NCBI RefSeq assembly: GCF_014203425.1
Contig: NZ_JACHJC010000001.1
Location: 1,178,001 to 1,242,000 of the forward strand
Direction of reading: 5' to 3'
Source of the DNA: Micromonospora echinospora
Lineage (GTDB): Bacteria > Actinomycetota > Actinomycetes > Mycobacteriales > Micromonosporaceae
DNA length: 64,000 nt
The notes beneath the pieces are model-generated. The model did no database searches. It was not told the origin of the DNA and saw only the letters and a program-made list of their open reading frames with translations. The position numbers and the translations under genes are program-made. The number at the start of each line of letters is the position of its first letter. Positions within the stretch are counted from its first letter, which is position 1. Shown here piece by piece: positions 43,834 to 52,804 of the stretch.

Positions 43834-45534
43834 ATGAAACGGAGAGCAAAGGCCGGTCTGATTGCCACGGCAACAGCGGCTCTGTGCGTGGCGGTGGTGC
43901 CTCTCGCCGAGGCGAACACCACGCCGAGGTCCGACGTGGTGCCGGTCGGACTGGGGGAGTTCTACGCGCAGCGTCCTGCGTGGGGACCCTGCCCCCGCCC
44001 GCCGGTGCCCCCGAGGCGGTCACCGGTTGCTTCGGCGTCCGCGCTTCCCCGTGTCGAGAGCGTGTCCCCGGTGGTGGAATGCACGACTGTGCGGGTGCCG
44101 TTGGACTACCGGCGGCCGGGCGGTCCCCGGGAGACCGTCGAGCTCTCCCGGCGCCTGGCGAGCGATCAGCCGAACCGGCTCGGCGTACTGGTAGAGGTCC
44201 CCGGCGGGCCGGGCGGGCAGGGAATCTACGCGTCGGAGGATCCGGCGTACGACGCGCTGTCGGCGCGATACGACATCATCGGTTACAACCCGCGCGGCGT
44301 CGGGCAGTCGCAGCCTCTGCTGTGCGAGGGCACGAACGTGCAGTTGTCCGGCAAGACTCGCTTCACCGACGCGCAGATGCGGGCGTACACCGAGGAGTTC
44401 CGCAGGCGTGATCAGCAATGCGAACGCGCGGACGGTGCCCGGCGTCCCTACTTCACCACCGCCAACAACGCCAGAGATCTCGACATCGTCCGCGCGGTCC
44501 TGGGTGAGCGTCAGCTGAACCTGATGGGGAAGTCCTACGGCACGTACGTGACGGCTGTCTACGGCACGCTTTTTCCGAAGCGACTGAACCGCAACGTCCT
44601 GGACTCCGCGATCCACCCGCGATGGATATGGCGGGAGGCGTGGAAGCAACAGGCAATCGCCCAACGCAGGACCGCCGACGCCTGGATGACGTGGGTGGCT
44701 GAGCGCCACGGGACCTTCGGACTGGGAACCACCCGGTCGCAGGTGCGCGCCACGATCGAGCGGACCCGGGTGAAGTTGGAGGAACGCCCGATCGATCAGG
44801 GTAGTTACGTCTACGACGGCGACGCGTTTGACGGCCTCATCGGGGCCACCAACGAGGTGGAGTACTGGGACTTCTTCGCAGCGACGGCGAGCCGGCTGCG
44901 TCAGCAGGTCGAGACGCCCTCGGACGTGCCGGGTGACCTGGACCGGGCGTTGGCTCTTCAGCAGGAGATCCAGGCCGACCCGCCGCCGACCAGCAATGGC
45001 GTCTGGGAGGCAGTCAACTGTGAGGCCGAATGGCCCGCCGACCTCGAGGTGTACTACGCGGACATGCGCTACTTCTCCGAGCACTTTCCCTACGGCTGGG
45101 GTGCTTCGGCGGTTTCTCCACGTGAGTGCACCTTCGGCTCGGTGGAGCGTGTCGAGCCGCTGGTGAAGCTGCGCCGCAGCGGCTACCCGACAGGGCTGGT
45201 CGTGCAGGAGGAGTTCGACCCGCAAACGCCGTACGAGGGCGGTCGGGCGATGGCGGACCTGCTCGGGCACCGGCTCCTCAGCGTTCCCCGCGATGGCCAC
45301 CACGTCGTCCACGGCACCAACGCCTGCGTCGACGCCGCCATCGACGACTACCTGCTGAACGGAAGGCTGCCGAAACGGGGAGCGGAGTGCGAGGGAACGC
45401 CGATCCCCGAGGTTCCGACGGATAGTTCGGCGCGGGTGGGCGAGGACGACCGCCCGTCCCTCGACGAGCAGACGAATCTCTTGTCCGGCCGGATCTCTCG
45501 TCCGCTTCAGGCTGGTGGTCGTGACCCCTCCTGA
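43834..45534 (+). CDS. secreted alpha/beta hydrolase, tripeptidyl-aminopeptidase type
   Basis: A 566-residue secreted hydrolase of the SlpD/SlpE/Tap (S33-like) group. The signal peptide is MKRRAKAGLIATATAALCVAV, cleaved near AEANT. The oxyanion region is VLVEVPGGPGGQG, then IIGYNPRGVGQS. The nucleophile Ser lies in LMGKSYGTYVTAVYG. The catalytic Asp is likely in QEEFDPQTPYEGG and the His in DGHHVVH, inside the TAP-like C-terminal domain (CVDAAIDDYLLNGRLP). It removes short peptides from N-termini outside the cell. The last 50 residues are a polar extension without a known role. Confidence 0.9.
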   Translation: MKRRAKAGLIATATAALCVAVVPLAEANTTPRSDVVPVGLGEFYAQRPAWGPCPRPPVPPRRSPVASASALPRVESVSPVVECTTVRVPLDYRRPGGPRETVELSRRLASDQPNRLGVLVEVPGGPGGQGIYASEDPAYDALSARYDIIGYNPRGVGQSQPLLCEGTNVQLSGKTRFTDAQMRAYTEEFRRRDQQCERADGARRPYFTTANNARDLDIVRAVLGERQLNLMGKSYGTYVTAVYGTLFPKRLNRNVLDSAIHPRWIWREAWKQQAIAQRRTADAWMTWVAERHGTFGLGTTRSQVRATIERTRVKLEERPIDQGSYVYDGDAFDGLIGATNEVEYWDFFAATASRLRQQVETPSDVPGDLDRALALQQEIQADPPPTSNGVWEAVNCEAEWPADLEVYYADMRYFSEHFPYGWGASAVSPRECTFGSVERVEPLVKLRRSGYPTGLVVQEEFDPQTPYEGGRAMADLLGHRLLSVPRDGHHVVHGTNACVDAAIDDYLLNGRLPKRGAECEGTPIPEVPTDSSARVGEDDRPSLDEQTNLLSGRISRPLQAGGRDPS

Positions 45535-45618
45535 TGTCGACGCATGAGGGCTTGACATCCGCGCCGTTCTGGCCGAACGCCTCCGCAGCCTGCAGATTCC
45601 TTGATACGTCGCGGCTTG

Positions 45619-46033
45619 CTAGGGGTGGATCTGTTCCACGGCGCGCAGACCCGCGGGCACGGCGACCTGGAGGTCGCCGTGCCCGCAGCGCACTTTGCGC
45701 CCGCGCCACGGTAGATGTAGCCGGAGTACCTGTGCTGGTTGATCACCTTGAGGTGGGTGTGGACCCGCTGTTCCCGCTGACCTGGTAACAGCTCGAGCAG
45801 CGGAACCTGCCGGTCCGGCCGAGCTTGGCCCACGGGCCGACCCTGGTACCCACCACGATGTTGCCGGGCTTGTTGACCCCGTGCATAACGCCGGCCCGGC
45901 CGAACCGGTGCCAACGCGGGTCACCGCGGCCGACCGCCGGTCGCAAACCGGGGTCCTTGTGCTCCGGGCGTGCTCCTGGGCTGGGAAAACGGGGTGCGGA
46001 GAAGGCGGGCGAACGCGGGCCACTCCCTGCCAC
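45619..46033 (-). pseudogene. possible decayed gene
   Basis: Minus-strand segments VGTRVGPWAKLGRTGRFRCS with SCYQVSGNSG, then VHTHLKVINQHRYSGYIYRG, then RCGHGDLQVAVPAGLRAVEQ (stop soon after) occur in successive frames and could be one small secreted protein with two frameshifts. The assignment is weak. The rest of 45535-46071 holds no gene I can support. Confidence 0.25.
45653..45686. repeat. 16-bp perfect inverted repeat
   Basis: GCGGGCACGGCGACCT and AGGTCGCCGTGCCCGC are separated by two bases (GG). It lies 118 bases after the TAP hydrolase stop and may terminate that transcript, although no T run follows. Confidence 0.7.
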
Positions 46034-46071
46034 CCCAGGTGAACCCCCAGGTCGCTAGACTAGGCGCTCGC

Positions 46072-46109
46072 GCCCCCGTAGCTCAGGGGATAGAGCATCG
46101 GTTTCCTAA
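46072..46109 (+). pseudogene. 5' half of tRNA-Arg(CCT), broken in the anticodon loop
   Basis: GCCCCCGTA, GCTCAGGGGATAGAGC and the anticodon stem-loop start ATCGGTTTCCTAA match a tRNA-Arg with anticodon CCT: acceptor 5' strand, complete D arm and anticodon loop. After TTTCCTAA the sequence diverges. The expected ACCG stem, T arm (GGTTCGAATC) and acceptor 3' strand are absent, and the following bases cannot fold into them. A -10-like TAGACT lies at 46056. Anticodon loops of tRNA genes are common crossover points for tyrosine integrases, so this is probably one edge of an integrated or rearranged segment. Confidence 0.75.
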
Positions 46110-46273
46110 GACGACGGTCTGCCGGTGTCCACAGGCCGACGACCTGCTTTCTCCTGCTGTCCCTCGTGGCGTGCCGGTCGCTTCGCGGGCTCGCTGCGAT
46201 CGCTTGCCGAAGATCAGCTGGACGTTCTGGGCCCTGCGTGTGCAGGCTTACGCTGCCGGGAGTCGGGACCGAG

Positions 46274-46921
46274 TCACCCTTCCTCGCCGTCGAGCAGGTC
46301 GCGGCGCCACTCCGCGAATCGGCTACGGAGATCGTCCAGCGCTGGGCCGGTGATGCCGTACTGGGTGAAGTCGTCGGAGTCGAGCTGGGCGGCTTGTCCG
46401 AGGGCGTCGGCGAAGATGCGCGGGTCGAAGCCGCGGTCGGCGCGCTGCGCGAGGGTGAGGAGGGCTTCGCGGGTGTAGCGGCCTGACCGCAGGGTGGCGT
46501 CGATGTCGATGAAGTCCCGGGCGAACGCTCGTCCGTAGAGGGCGCTCATCTTGTTCGCTACCGCGTCGTCAGGGTGGAGGACGGGTCCGATCGCCATGAG
46601 GATTGGTTCGTTGGCGCGCCAGTCCACGCCGAGTTCGACCTTGGAGACCCGCACGCCGTCGGTGACGGCCAGCCGGGCGAAGGTGTCGTACTGCCGTTCG
46701 GTCTCGACGGTCAGGCCGTCGTCTCGGTAGGCGCGCACGACAGCGGTAACCGCGGCGGTGAACTCGTCGCGACGGTCCCAGGCGGTGAACAGGTCGACAT
46801 CCTCGCTGGGCCGCTCGACGAGCCCGGCGGCCTGGACCGCGTAACCGCCGGCCAGCGCGAAGCCGTATCGATCGGCCGCGCCGAGCCCGGTACGGGCGAG
46901 GCGTTCGTGGAAGGGGTCCAC
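46274..46921 (-). CDS. AbiEii-like nucleotidyltransferase (toxin-type)
   Basis: A 215-residue protein with the nucleotidyltransferase core YGFALAGGYAVQAAGLVERP followed by SEDVDLFTAW, where the Asp pair would bind metal. The C-terminal helical region (DAVANKMSALYGRAFARDFIDI) is typical of AbiEii/AbiGii proteins. In type IV toxin-antitoxin pairs such enzymes add nucleotides to tRNA or other targets and cause growth arrest or phage abortive infection. It is encoded two bases after an HTH-containing protein on the same strand, the order expected for antitoxin then toxin. The GTG start has only a weak ribosome site, consistent with coupling. Confidence 0.8.
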   Translation of the reverse strand: MDPFHERLARTGLGAADRYGFALAGGYAVQAAGLVERPSEDVDLFTAWDRRDEFTAAVTAVVRAYRDDGLTVETERQYDTFARLAVTDGVRVSKVELGVDWRANEPILMAIGPVLHPDDAVANKMSALYGRAFARDFIDIDATLRSGRYTREALLTLAQRADRGFDPRIFADALGQAAQLDSDDFTQYGITGPALDDLRSRFAEWRRDLLDGEEG

Positions 46922-46923
46922 CG

Positions 46924-47490
46924 CTATGCCGCGTTGCTGCGGGTTGCGGCGAGTTCGGGGAAGGCTTCCTCCCAGCGCTGGCGGAGCTGGGGTGGCAGCC
47001 AGAGGGTGGGCCAGAGCCGCCGGAGGAGGTCGGTGTCGAGCCAGGTGTTCAGGTCCTCGACGGTACTGGCCTCGGTGAGGACCACCTTGTACATGCTGGA
47101 CAGGCGTGCGGGCCGGTTCAGGTCGTACTCGGCGTGCCCGGACCAGTCGAGATGACGTGGAAGCGTCACCGTGCCCCCGGTCGGGCCGTGCAGCGCGGCG
47201 AGTGCTTCTGCCACCACGTAGGGCTTCCGGTCACCGTAGGGCCGGTAGTCCGCCGGCGGCTGGGGTGCTGTCCGGCGCCGGCTGAGGTTTGTCGCCCGCC
47301 GAACTTCCGGTCGGAGCGCCTGACGGATCGTCTCCCGGCTGTACCCGGTGACCCGCTGCAGATCCACCGGCCGCCAGCCGGCCTCGTGAAACGCCCGCAG
47401 CTGCTCGTCCCGCTCGGTCAACGCAGCCGCCCGCATCGCCTCGTACCGGGAGACAACCGCCTGCAGCTCATCCTCGGAGAACCGGCCCAT
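46924..47490 (-). CDS. HTH protein paired with the nucleotidyltransferase (putative antitoxin)
   Basis: A 188-residue protein. The N-terminal 70 residues are helical with a helix-turn-helix (RAFHEAGWRPVDLQRVTGYSRETIRQAL). The C-terminal part (VTLPRHLDWSGHAEYDLNRP, YKVVLTEASTVEDLNTWLDTDLLRRLW) looks like a small recognition domain. Position and architecture suggest the antitoxin and autorepressor of the pair, but the sequence is not a clear AbiEi match. The ATG lies directly upstream in the same operon. Confidence 0.65.
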   Translation of the reverse strand: MGRFSEDELQAVVSRYEAMRAAALTERDEQLRAFHEAGWRPVDLQRVTGYSRETIRQALRPEVRRATNLSRRRTAPQPPADYRPYGDRKPYVVAEALAALHGPTGGTVTLPRHLDWSGHAEYDLNRPARLSSMYKVVLTEASTVEDLNTWLDTDLLRRLWPTLWLPPQLRQRWEEAFPELAATRSNAA

Positions 47491-47551
47491 GCCCGCAGCC
47501 TACTACGCTAGGCCCAGCACGCTTGGTGTCTTTCCATGGAGGGCGATGCCC

Positions 47552-48220
47552 TCAGCGCGGACCGCCCGGCCCGACCAAGCCCGTTTCGTAGGCGACGATG
47601 ACCAGTTGTGCCCGATCGCGTACCGCCAGCTTGGTCAACAGTCGTCCGACGTGTGTCTTGACGGTGGCCAGGCTGAGATGGAGCTGCTCAGCCAACTCCG
47701 CGTTGGACAGGCCGCGGGCGATCAGTGTGAGCACCTCCCGTTCTCGCTCGGTCACCTCCGCCAGCCGCCGTGGCAGCGGCCGGGCCGGCTCCGGCCGACG
47801 CGCGAACTCGTCGATCAGCCGGCGGGTCACCGTCGGCGAGAGCAGCCCTTCGCCGGCGGCCACCACCCGGATGCCGGTCAGCAGGTCCGCCGGTGGGGTG
47901 TCCTTGAGCAGGAACCCGCTGGCTCCGGCGCGCAGTGCGCCGTAGACGTACTCGTCCAGGTCGAATGTGGTCAGGATGACGATGCGGGTGCCGGCGGTGG
48001 CGGGGTCTCCGCAGATGCGTCGGGTCGCCTCGATGCCGTCCATTTCTGGCATCCGCACGTCCATCAGCACCACGTCCGGGCGGTGCTCGGCGGCCAGCGC
48101 CACGGCCTCCACGCCGGTGCCCGCCTCACCGACTGTGGTGAAGGTCGGGGTCGAATCGACCAACAGTCGGAAGCTGCCGCGCAGCAGCGCCTGGTCGTCG
48201 GCGATCAGCACCCGGATCAC
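47552..48220 (-). CDS. NarL/LuxR-type response regulator
   Basis: A 222-residue regulator. The receiver domain has IADDQALLR, the phosphorylated Asp in DVVLMDVRMPEMDG and the Lys in FLLKDTPPADL. The C-terminal LuxR helix-turn-helix is VTEREREVLTLIARGLSNAELAEQLHLSLATVKTHV. Its GTG overlaps the kinase stop by four bases. It probably controls the divergent ABC exporter. Confidence 0.95.
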   Translation of the reverse strand: MIRVLIADDQALLRGSFRLLVDSTPTFTTVGEAGTGVEAVALAAEHRPDVVLMDVRMPEMDGIEATRRICGDPATAGTRIVILTTFDLDEYVYGALRAGASGFLLKDTPPADLLTGIRVVAAGEGLLSPTVTRRLIDEFARRPEPARPLPRRLAEVTEREREVLTLIARGLSNAELAEQLHLSLATVKTHVGRLLTKLAVRDRAQLVIVAYETGLVGPGGPR

Positions 48221-49428
48221 GCGGTCACCCGGTAGGGCAGGCTGGCGGTAACCGTGTAGCCGCCGCCGGAGCGCGGCCCGGCGCGGAACTCGCCCCCGTG
48301 CAACGTCACCCGTTCCCGCATGCCGATCAGCCCGTGCCCCTCCCCGCCGATCAGGACCGGACGGCGGCCGTCATCGGTCACCTCGATCCTGACCTCGCGA
48401 TGCGTGACGGTCACCGTTGCCCTGCAGGTGGCCGGTGCCGCGTGCTTCACGACGTTGGTCACCGCCTCCTGCACGATCCGGTAGACCCCCAGACCCACCG
48501 ACTCCGGCACCGCTGCGGCTGGTTCCTCCTGCCGTACGTCGAGCCGTACGTCGACACCGGCGATCGCCGCCTGTCGGGCCAGCGCGGGCAGTTCGTCCAG
48601 CCCTGGCGTCGGGGCGTACGGGGTGTCCTCGCGCAGCGCGCCGAGCACCCGACGCACGTCGGTCAGTGCGTTGCGGCCGGTCTCCTCGATCACCCGCAGG
48701 GCCGCCCCCGCCTCGCCGGGATCGGTCGCGGCGACGTGGTTGGCGACGGCCGCCTTCACGACGATGAGGCTCAGCGTGTGCGCGACGACATCGTGCAGCT
48801 CCCGGGCCACCCGTAACCGCTCCTCGGCGGCGGTCCGGCGGACCAGGTGCTCGCCCTCACGGGCGGCGACGGCACGCCGCTCGCGGACCAGCCAACCGAT
48901 CAACCATGCGGGCGCGATCATGACGGTGGCGTAGACGACCCCGCCGGTTCGCGACCAGAGGTCGCTCTCGGTCAGCACCAGGGCGACGCTCACCAGAGCG
49001 AGACAACCGGCGGCACACAGCAGTGACCGACGCGTCTGCGTCGATACGGCCACCGTGTAGAAGGACAGGCCGATGGCGAGCCCGGGCGCGGCGGCGGCAT
49101 AGTTGGGAATCACGCCGGTGATCAGGGCGACGGTGGCCACGGAGCTGATCACGACGGCGACGATGATCGGCCACCGTCTCCGGACGGCCAACGGTAGCCC
49201 GAGAGCGAACCCGACGAGCACCGACACCCAGAGCGGTTCGCGCACACCACCGTGCAGCGGCGATTCCAGCGCCGCGTACGGGCCGAGCAGCCCGCCGACC
49301 GCCACGGCGAGCACGGCGTCCACGATGGCCAGTTCCACCGGCCGCAGCCGCCGGGTCAGCAGGAGGGCGGTCACCTGTCGAAGCGTATCGGCGGGCTGGT
49401 TCGGCCGCGTCCACCTGCGGGTGGTCAT
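48217..49428 (-). CDS. DesK/NarL-family sensor histidine kinase
   Basis: A 403-residue membrane kinase with about five hydrophobic segments in the first 190 residues (AIVDAVLAVAVGGLLGP, PIIVAVVISSVATVALI, SLLCAAGCLALVSVALVL). The HisKA_3 box RVARELHDVVAHTLSLIVVKA holds the phospho-acceptor His. The HATPase region has IVQEAVTNVVKHA and GGEGHGLIGMRERV. It has no large sensor domain, as in systems that sense membrane-active antibiotics through a cognate FtsX-type transporter, which is encoded divergently next door. Confidence 0.94.
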   Translation of the reverse strand: MTTRRWTRPNQPADTLRQVTALLLTRRLRPVELAIVDAVLAVAVGGLLGPYAALESPLHGGVREPLWVSVLVGFALGLPLAVRRRWPIIVAVVISSVATVALITGVIPNYAAAAPGLAIGLSFYTVAVSTQTRRSLLCAAGCLALVSVALVLTESDLWSRTGGVVYATVMIAPAWLIGWLVRERRAVAAREGEHLVRRTAAEERLRVARELHDVVAHTLSLIVVKAAVANHVAATDPGEAGAALRVIEETGRNALTDVRRVLGALREDTPYAPTPGLDELPALARQAAIAGVDVRLDVRQEEPAAAVPESVGLGVYRIVQEAVTNVVKHAAPATCRATVTVTHREVRIEVTDDGRRPVLIGGEGHGLIGMRERVTLHGGEFRAGPRSGGGYTVTASLPYRVTA

Positions 49429-49543
49429 CCTCGGGTAGGACGTCCAGGCTCGTCCCGGACCCGGGCTCCGCCCGGGGGAGGGTCAGAAAGTGCCCGCGCC
49501 GGCACGACGCGCGGTACCTGCCGGAGCGTGCACCCTGACGGTC

Positions 49544-50308
49544 ATGACCACACAGACGGTGACCTTGACAGGGCTGTGCGCGGTGTACGGCACCGGAGCA
49601 CGCCGGGTGACGGCGCTCGACGGCGTGACGACCAGCTTCGCCAGCGGCACCTTCACGGCCGTAATGGGCCCGTCGGGCTCGGGGAAGTCCACCCTGCTGC
49701 ACTGTGCGGCCGGTTTGGACAAGCCGACCGCGGGGACCATCGCGATCGACGGCAGGCGCCTCGACGACCTGAGCGAGGACGAGCTGACCCGGTTGCGCCG
49801 CGATCGGATCGGTTTCGTGTTCCAGGCGTTCAACCTGGTGTCCACGCTGACCGCTGCCGAGAACGTCGAGTTGCCGCTGCGTCTGGCGAGGCGTCGTCCC
49901 CCCGCCCGGGACGTCCTCGCCGCGCTCGACGCCGTGGGACTGGCCGACCGGGCCGGGCACCGGCCGAGCGAACTGTCCGGCGGCGAACAGCAACGCGTCG
50001 CCGTGGCCCGAGCGTTGATCACCCGCCCCGCGGTCGTCTTCGCCGACGAACCGACCGGGGCACTGGACAGCGCGGCGTCACAGCAGATCCTCCGGCTGCT
50101 GCGCGCACTCGTTGACGACCACCGGCAGACCGTCGTGATGGTGACCCACGATCCCACCGCCGCCGCGTACGCCGATCGGGTCCTTCTCCTCGGCGACGGC
50201 CGCATCGTGGACGAGCTGGCCAGCGGGATCACCGCCGCGGTCGTCGCCGCGCGGATCGCCGAGCGGGAGACGGTCCCGGCGGAGAGCGTCGTGGAGTCGT
50301 CGTGCTGA
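49544..50308 (+). CDS. MacB/LolD-type ABC ATPase
   Basis: A 254-residue ATPase: Walker A GPSGSGKSTLLHCAAGLDKP, Q-loop FVFQAFNLVSTLTAAENVELP, signature LSGGEQQRVAVARAL, Walker B VVFADEPTGALDS and the H-loop VMVTHDPTAAAYADR. It pairs with the FtsX-type permease downstream, whose GTG lies inside its last codons. ATG 49544 is used because the preceding in-frame codons are not family-like. The operon is divergent from the two-component system. Confidence 0.95.
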   Translation: MTTQTVTLTGLCAVYGTGARRVTALDGVTTSFASGTFTAVMGPSGSGKSTLLHCAAGLDKPTAGTIAIDGRRLDDLSEDELTRLRRDRIGFVFQAFNLVSTLTAAENVELPLRLARRRPPARDVLAALDAVGLADRAGHRPSELSGGEQQRVAVARALITRPAVVFADEPTGALDSAASQQILRLLRALVDDHRQTVVMVTHDPTAAAYADRVLLLGDGRIVDELASGITAAVVAARIAERETVPAESVVESSC

Positions 50309-52731
50309 GCATCCGGCGGTCGGTCGGTGCCTTCGTGGCCGTTGCCGTCGGCGTCACCCTGGTCGCTGTGGCCACCCTGCTGCTGGCCTCCGGCCGCCCG
50401 CAGGTACCCGACCGGCTCGCGTACGCGGCAGTCGTGGTGCAGAGCCCTGAGGCCGGTGCGCCGGCCGACTCGTTTGCGCCCACCCGGCCGTGGTCGGCCG
50501 CCAGGACAGCGGAACTCACCAGCAGGCTGGCCGAGGCACCGGGCGTTACGGCGGCAGTGCCGGACCGGACCTTCTACGCCCAGGCGCTCGTCAACGGCCG
50601 GCCCCCGGCCACCGAGGCGCAGCGGGAGGACGCTCACCAGGGGCACGGCTGGTCCAGCACCCGGCTGGGTGGACTTCGTCTCACGGCCGGCGAGCCGCCC
50701 CGGCGGGCCGGCGAGGTGGTGGTCGACCGCGCGCTCGGGCTGCCTCCCGGCGGGCCGGTCACCCTGCTCACGGCGGCGGGCCCGCAGCCCTACATCGTCA
50801 CCGGTCTGGTCGATGCGCCCGGTGTCTACGTCGCGGACGAGGCCGCGGCCGTGCTCGCGCCCGGCGTCCGGGCCATTGGCCTGCTGGTCGCTCCGGGCGC
50901 CGATCCCGAGGCGATCGCCAAGGCGGCTCGCGGTGTCCTCGGCCGCGACGGGCGGGCGCTGACCGGGGACGGCCGCGCCGCTCTGGAGCCTCGGGGGGAT
51001 GCCCGCACCCGCTGGATCGGCATGCAGGTGCTCACCGCCACGGCGGCTCTCGCGAGTTTCGTCACGGTCTTCGTGGTCGCCTCCACCTTCGCGTTTACCG
51101 TCGCGCAGCGTCGCCGTGAGCTGGGCCTGCTACGCGCCGTCGGGGCCACCCCCCGTCAAGTCCACCGCATGGTCCACGCCGAGGCGCTCGTCGTCGGCGC
51201 CACGGCCGGACTCACCGGCCTCCTGGCCGGCGCAGCGCTCGCCCCGGTGTTGGGCGGGCTGCTCGTCGACGTCGGCTTCGAGCCGGCGACCTTCCGGGTC
51301 CGGTACGAGCCCTGGCCGGTCGCGGTGTCGATCGTCGCCGGTCCGATGATCGCGCTGCTGGCCGTCTGGTCGGCGTCGCGCCGAGCGGCACGCGTGCGCC
51401 CGCTGGAGGCGTTGCGCGAGGCGGCGGGGGAACAGCGGCCGATCGGACGGCTGCGAGTCGCCACCGGGGTGCTCCTCGTCGCGGCGGGGCTCGCCCTCAG
51501 CCTTGGCACGGCGACCGCCGACCAGGCCCGCGACGCTGCCACGTTCGCCCTCTACGCGGTGATGGCCCTGGTGGCCGGCGCCACCGTGTTGGCCCCGGCG
51601 GCCGTCGGCCCTGTGGTGCGGCTGCTGCGGTCGCCGGTGCGTCGACCGGGTGGTGCAATCGGGATGCTGGTCCGGGCCGGGGCGTCGACCGCGACCCGGC
51701 GCACGGCGTCGATCGCCGCCCCGGTGCTGCTCACGGTTGCGTTCGCGGTGTTGGTCTCCGGGATGGTGCGCACCACCACGGCCGCCTACGCGGCGAGCCG
51801 GGCCGACAACGTGAACGCCGGCTGGGTAGTCGTGCCCGACCGCGCACCGGGCCTGTCGGACCAGGTCGTCGCGGCGGTTGGGGGGACCGCCCTGCTGCCG
51901 ACGACGGTCTTCGAGAGCGACTCGGACTCGTCGCCGGCGAACCAGCCGTTGACCGCGCTCGGCGTGGACCCTGCGGGCTTCGCCGCTGCCAACCGGGCGC
52001 TCACCGTGGTTGCCGGCTCACTGGACGACCTGAGCGGTGGTGACACGGTGGTCCTTCCCGCCTCGGCGAACCGGCAGCCGTCCGAGCCGTACGCGTTGGT
52101 CTTCGCCGATGGGGAGGTGGTGTCGCTGCGCGTCGTCGCGGTCGTCACCGACGACTCGATCCCCGGCGACCTGCTCCTGCCCCGGTCGATGGTCCGGTCG
52201 CACGACCCCTCGGCGCTCACCTCCGCGGTGTACGTCCAGAACCGGGTCGACCCTCCGGCCGGAGCGCGGATCGTCGACGTGGCCGGGTGGGCGGCCGAGG
52301 CGGACCGCGCCGAGGACCGCCTCGTCTGGCTGTTCACGCTGCTGCTGATAGGTGTCTCGGCCGGCTACGGGGCGGTCGCGGTGGCGAACACGCTGCTGAT
52401 GGCCGCCGCCGGCAGGGTGGCCGACCTGCGGCTGATCCGGCTGGCCGGAGCGACCCGCAGGCAGGTCATCTGGCTGGTCACGGCCGAGTCCGCCCTGGTG
52501 GTGCTGATTGGCGCTCTGCTCGGCGGGGCTGTCGCGTTCGTCGGTCTGCTGAGCGTCCGTGCCGGCCTCGCCGAGCAGGCCGGCGTACCGGTCGACCTGG
52601 TGGTGCCGTGGTCGGTGGTCGGCTCGGTGGTGGGGCTCTGCCTGCTGCTGGCGGTGCTGGCGAGCGCGTTGCCGACCTGGCGGTCACTGCGTCACCGCCC
52701 CGCGCGGTCCCCCGTCGGCATCATGGGGTGA
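50302..52731 (+). CDS. FtsX-family ABC permease
   Basis: An 809-residue permease with two FtsX domains and about ten transmembrane helices. TM1 is near residues 8-28. An extracytoplasmic domain is followed by three helices (ALASFVTVFVVASTFAFTVAQRRRELGLLRAVGATPRQV and after). A second soluble domain is followed by three more (TLLLIGVSAGYGAVAVANTLLM, then LRLIRLAGATRRQV). This architecture is used for antibiotic-peptide resistance and lipoprotein handling rather than import. The GTG overlaps the ATPase gene by 7 bases. Probably regulated by the neighbouring DesK/NarL-type pair. Confidence 0.93.
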   Translation: MLSIRRSVGAFVAVAVGVTLVAVATLLLASGRPQVPDRLAYAAVVVQSPEAGAPADSFAPTRPWSAARTAELTSRLAEAPGVTAAVPDRTFYAQALVNGRPPATEAQREDAHQGHGWSSTRLGGLRLTAGEPPRRAGEVVVDRALGLPPGGPVTLLTAAGPQPYIVTGLVDAPGVYVADEAAAVLAPGVRAIGLLVAPGADPEAIAKAARGVLGRDGRALTGDGRAALEPRGDARTRWIGMQVLTATAALASFVTVFVVASTFAFTVAQRRRELGLLRAVGATPRQVHRMVHAEALVVGATAGLTGLLAGAALAPVLGGLLVDVGFEPATFRVRYEPWPVAVSIVAGPMIALLAVWSASRRAARVRPLEALREAAGEQRPIGRLRVATGVLLVAAGLALSLGTATADQARDAATFALYAVMALVAGATVLAPAAVGPVVRLLRSPVRRPGGAIGMLVRAGASTATRRTASIAAPVLLTVAFAVLVSGMVRTTTAAYAASRADNVNAGWVVVPDRAPGLSDQVVAAVGGTALLPTTVFESDSDSSPANQPLTALGVDPAGFAAANRALTVVAGSLDDLSGGDTVVLPASANRQPSEPYALVFADGEVVSLRVVAVVTDDSIPGDLLLPRSMVRSHDPSALTSAVYVQNRVDPPAGARIVDVAGWAAEADRAEDRLVWLFTLLLIGVSAGYGAVAVANTLLMAAAGRVADLRLIRLAGATRRQVIWLVTAESALVVLIGALLGGAVAFVGLLSVRAGLAEQAGVPVDLVVPWSVVGSVVGLCLLLAVLASALPTWRSLRHRPARSPVGIMG

Positions 52732-52804
52732 ACCCGTGGCGAGCTTGGCTGCGCGTGCCAAGTGGTGCTGACCGACCCAGGCAATTCACTGAGCGGCGTT
52801 CAGG

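Noticed and set aside
46072..46150. Functional tRNA-Arg gene
   Set aside because: Bases after the anticodon loop cannot form the anticodon 3' stem properly, and there is no T arm or acceptor 3' strand.
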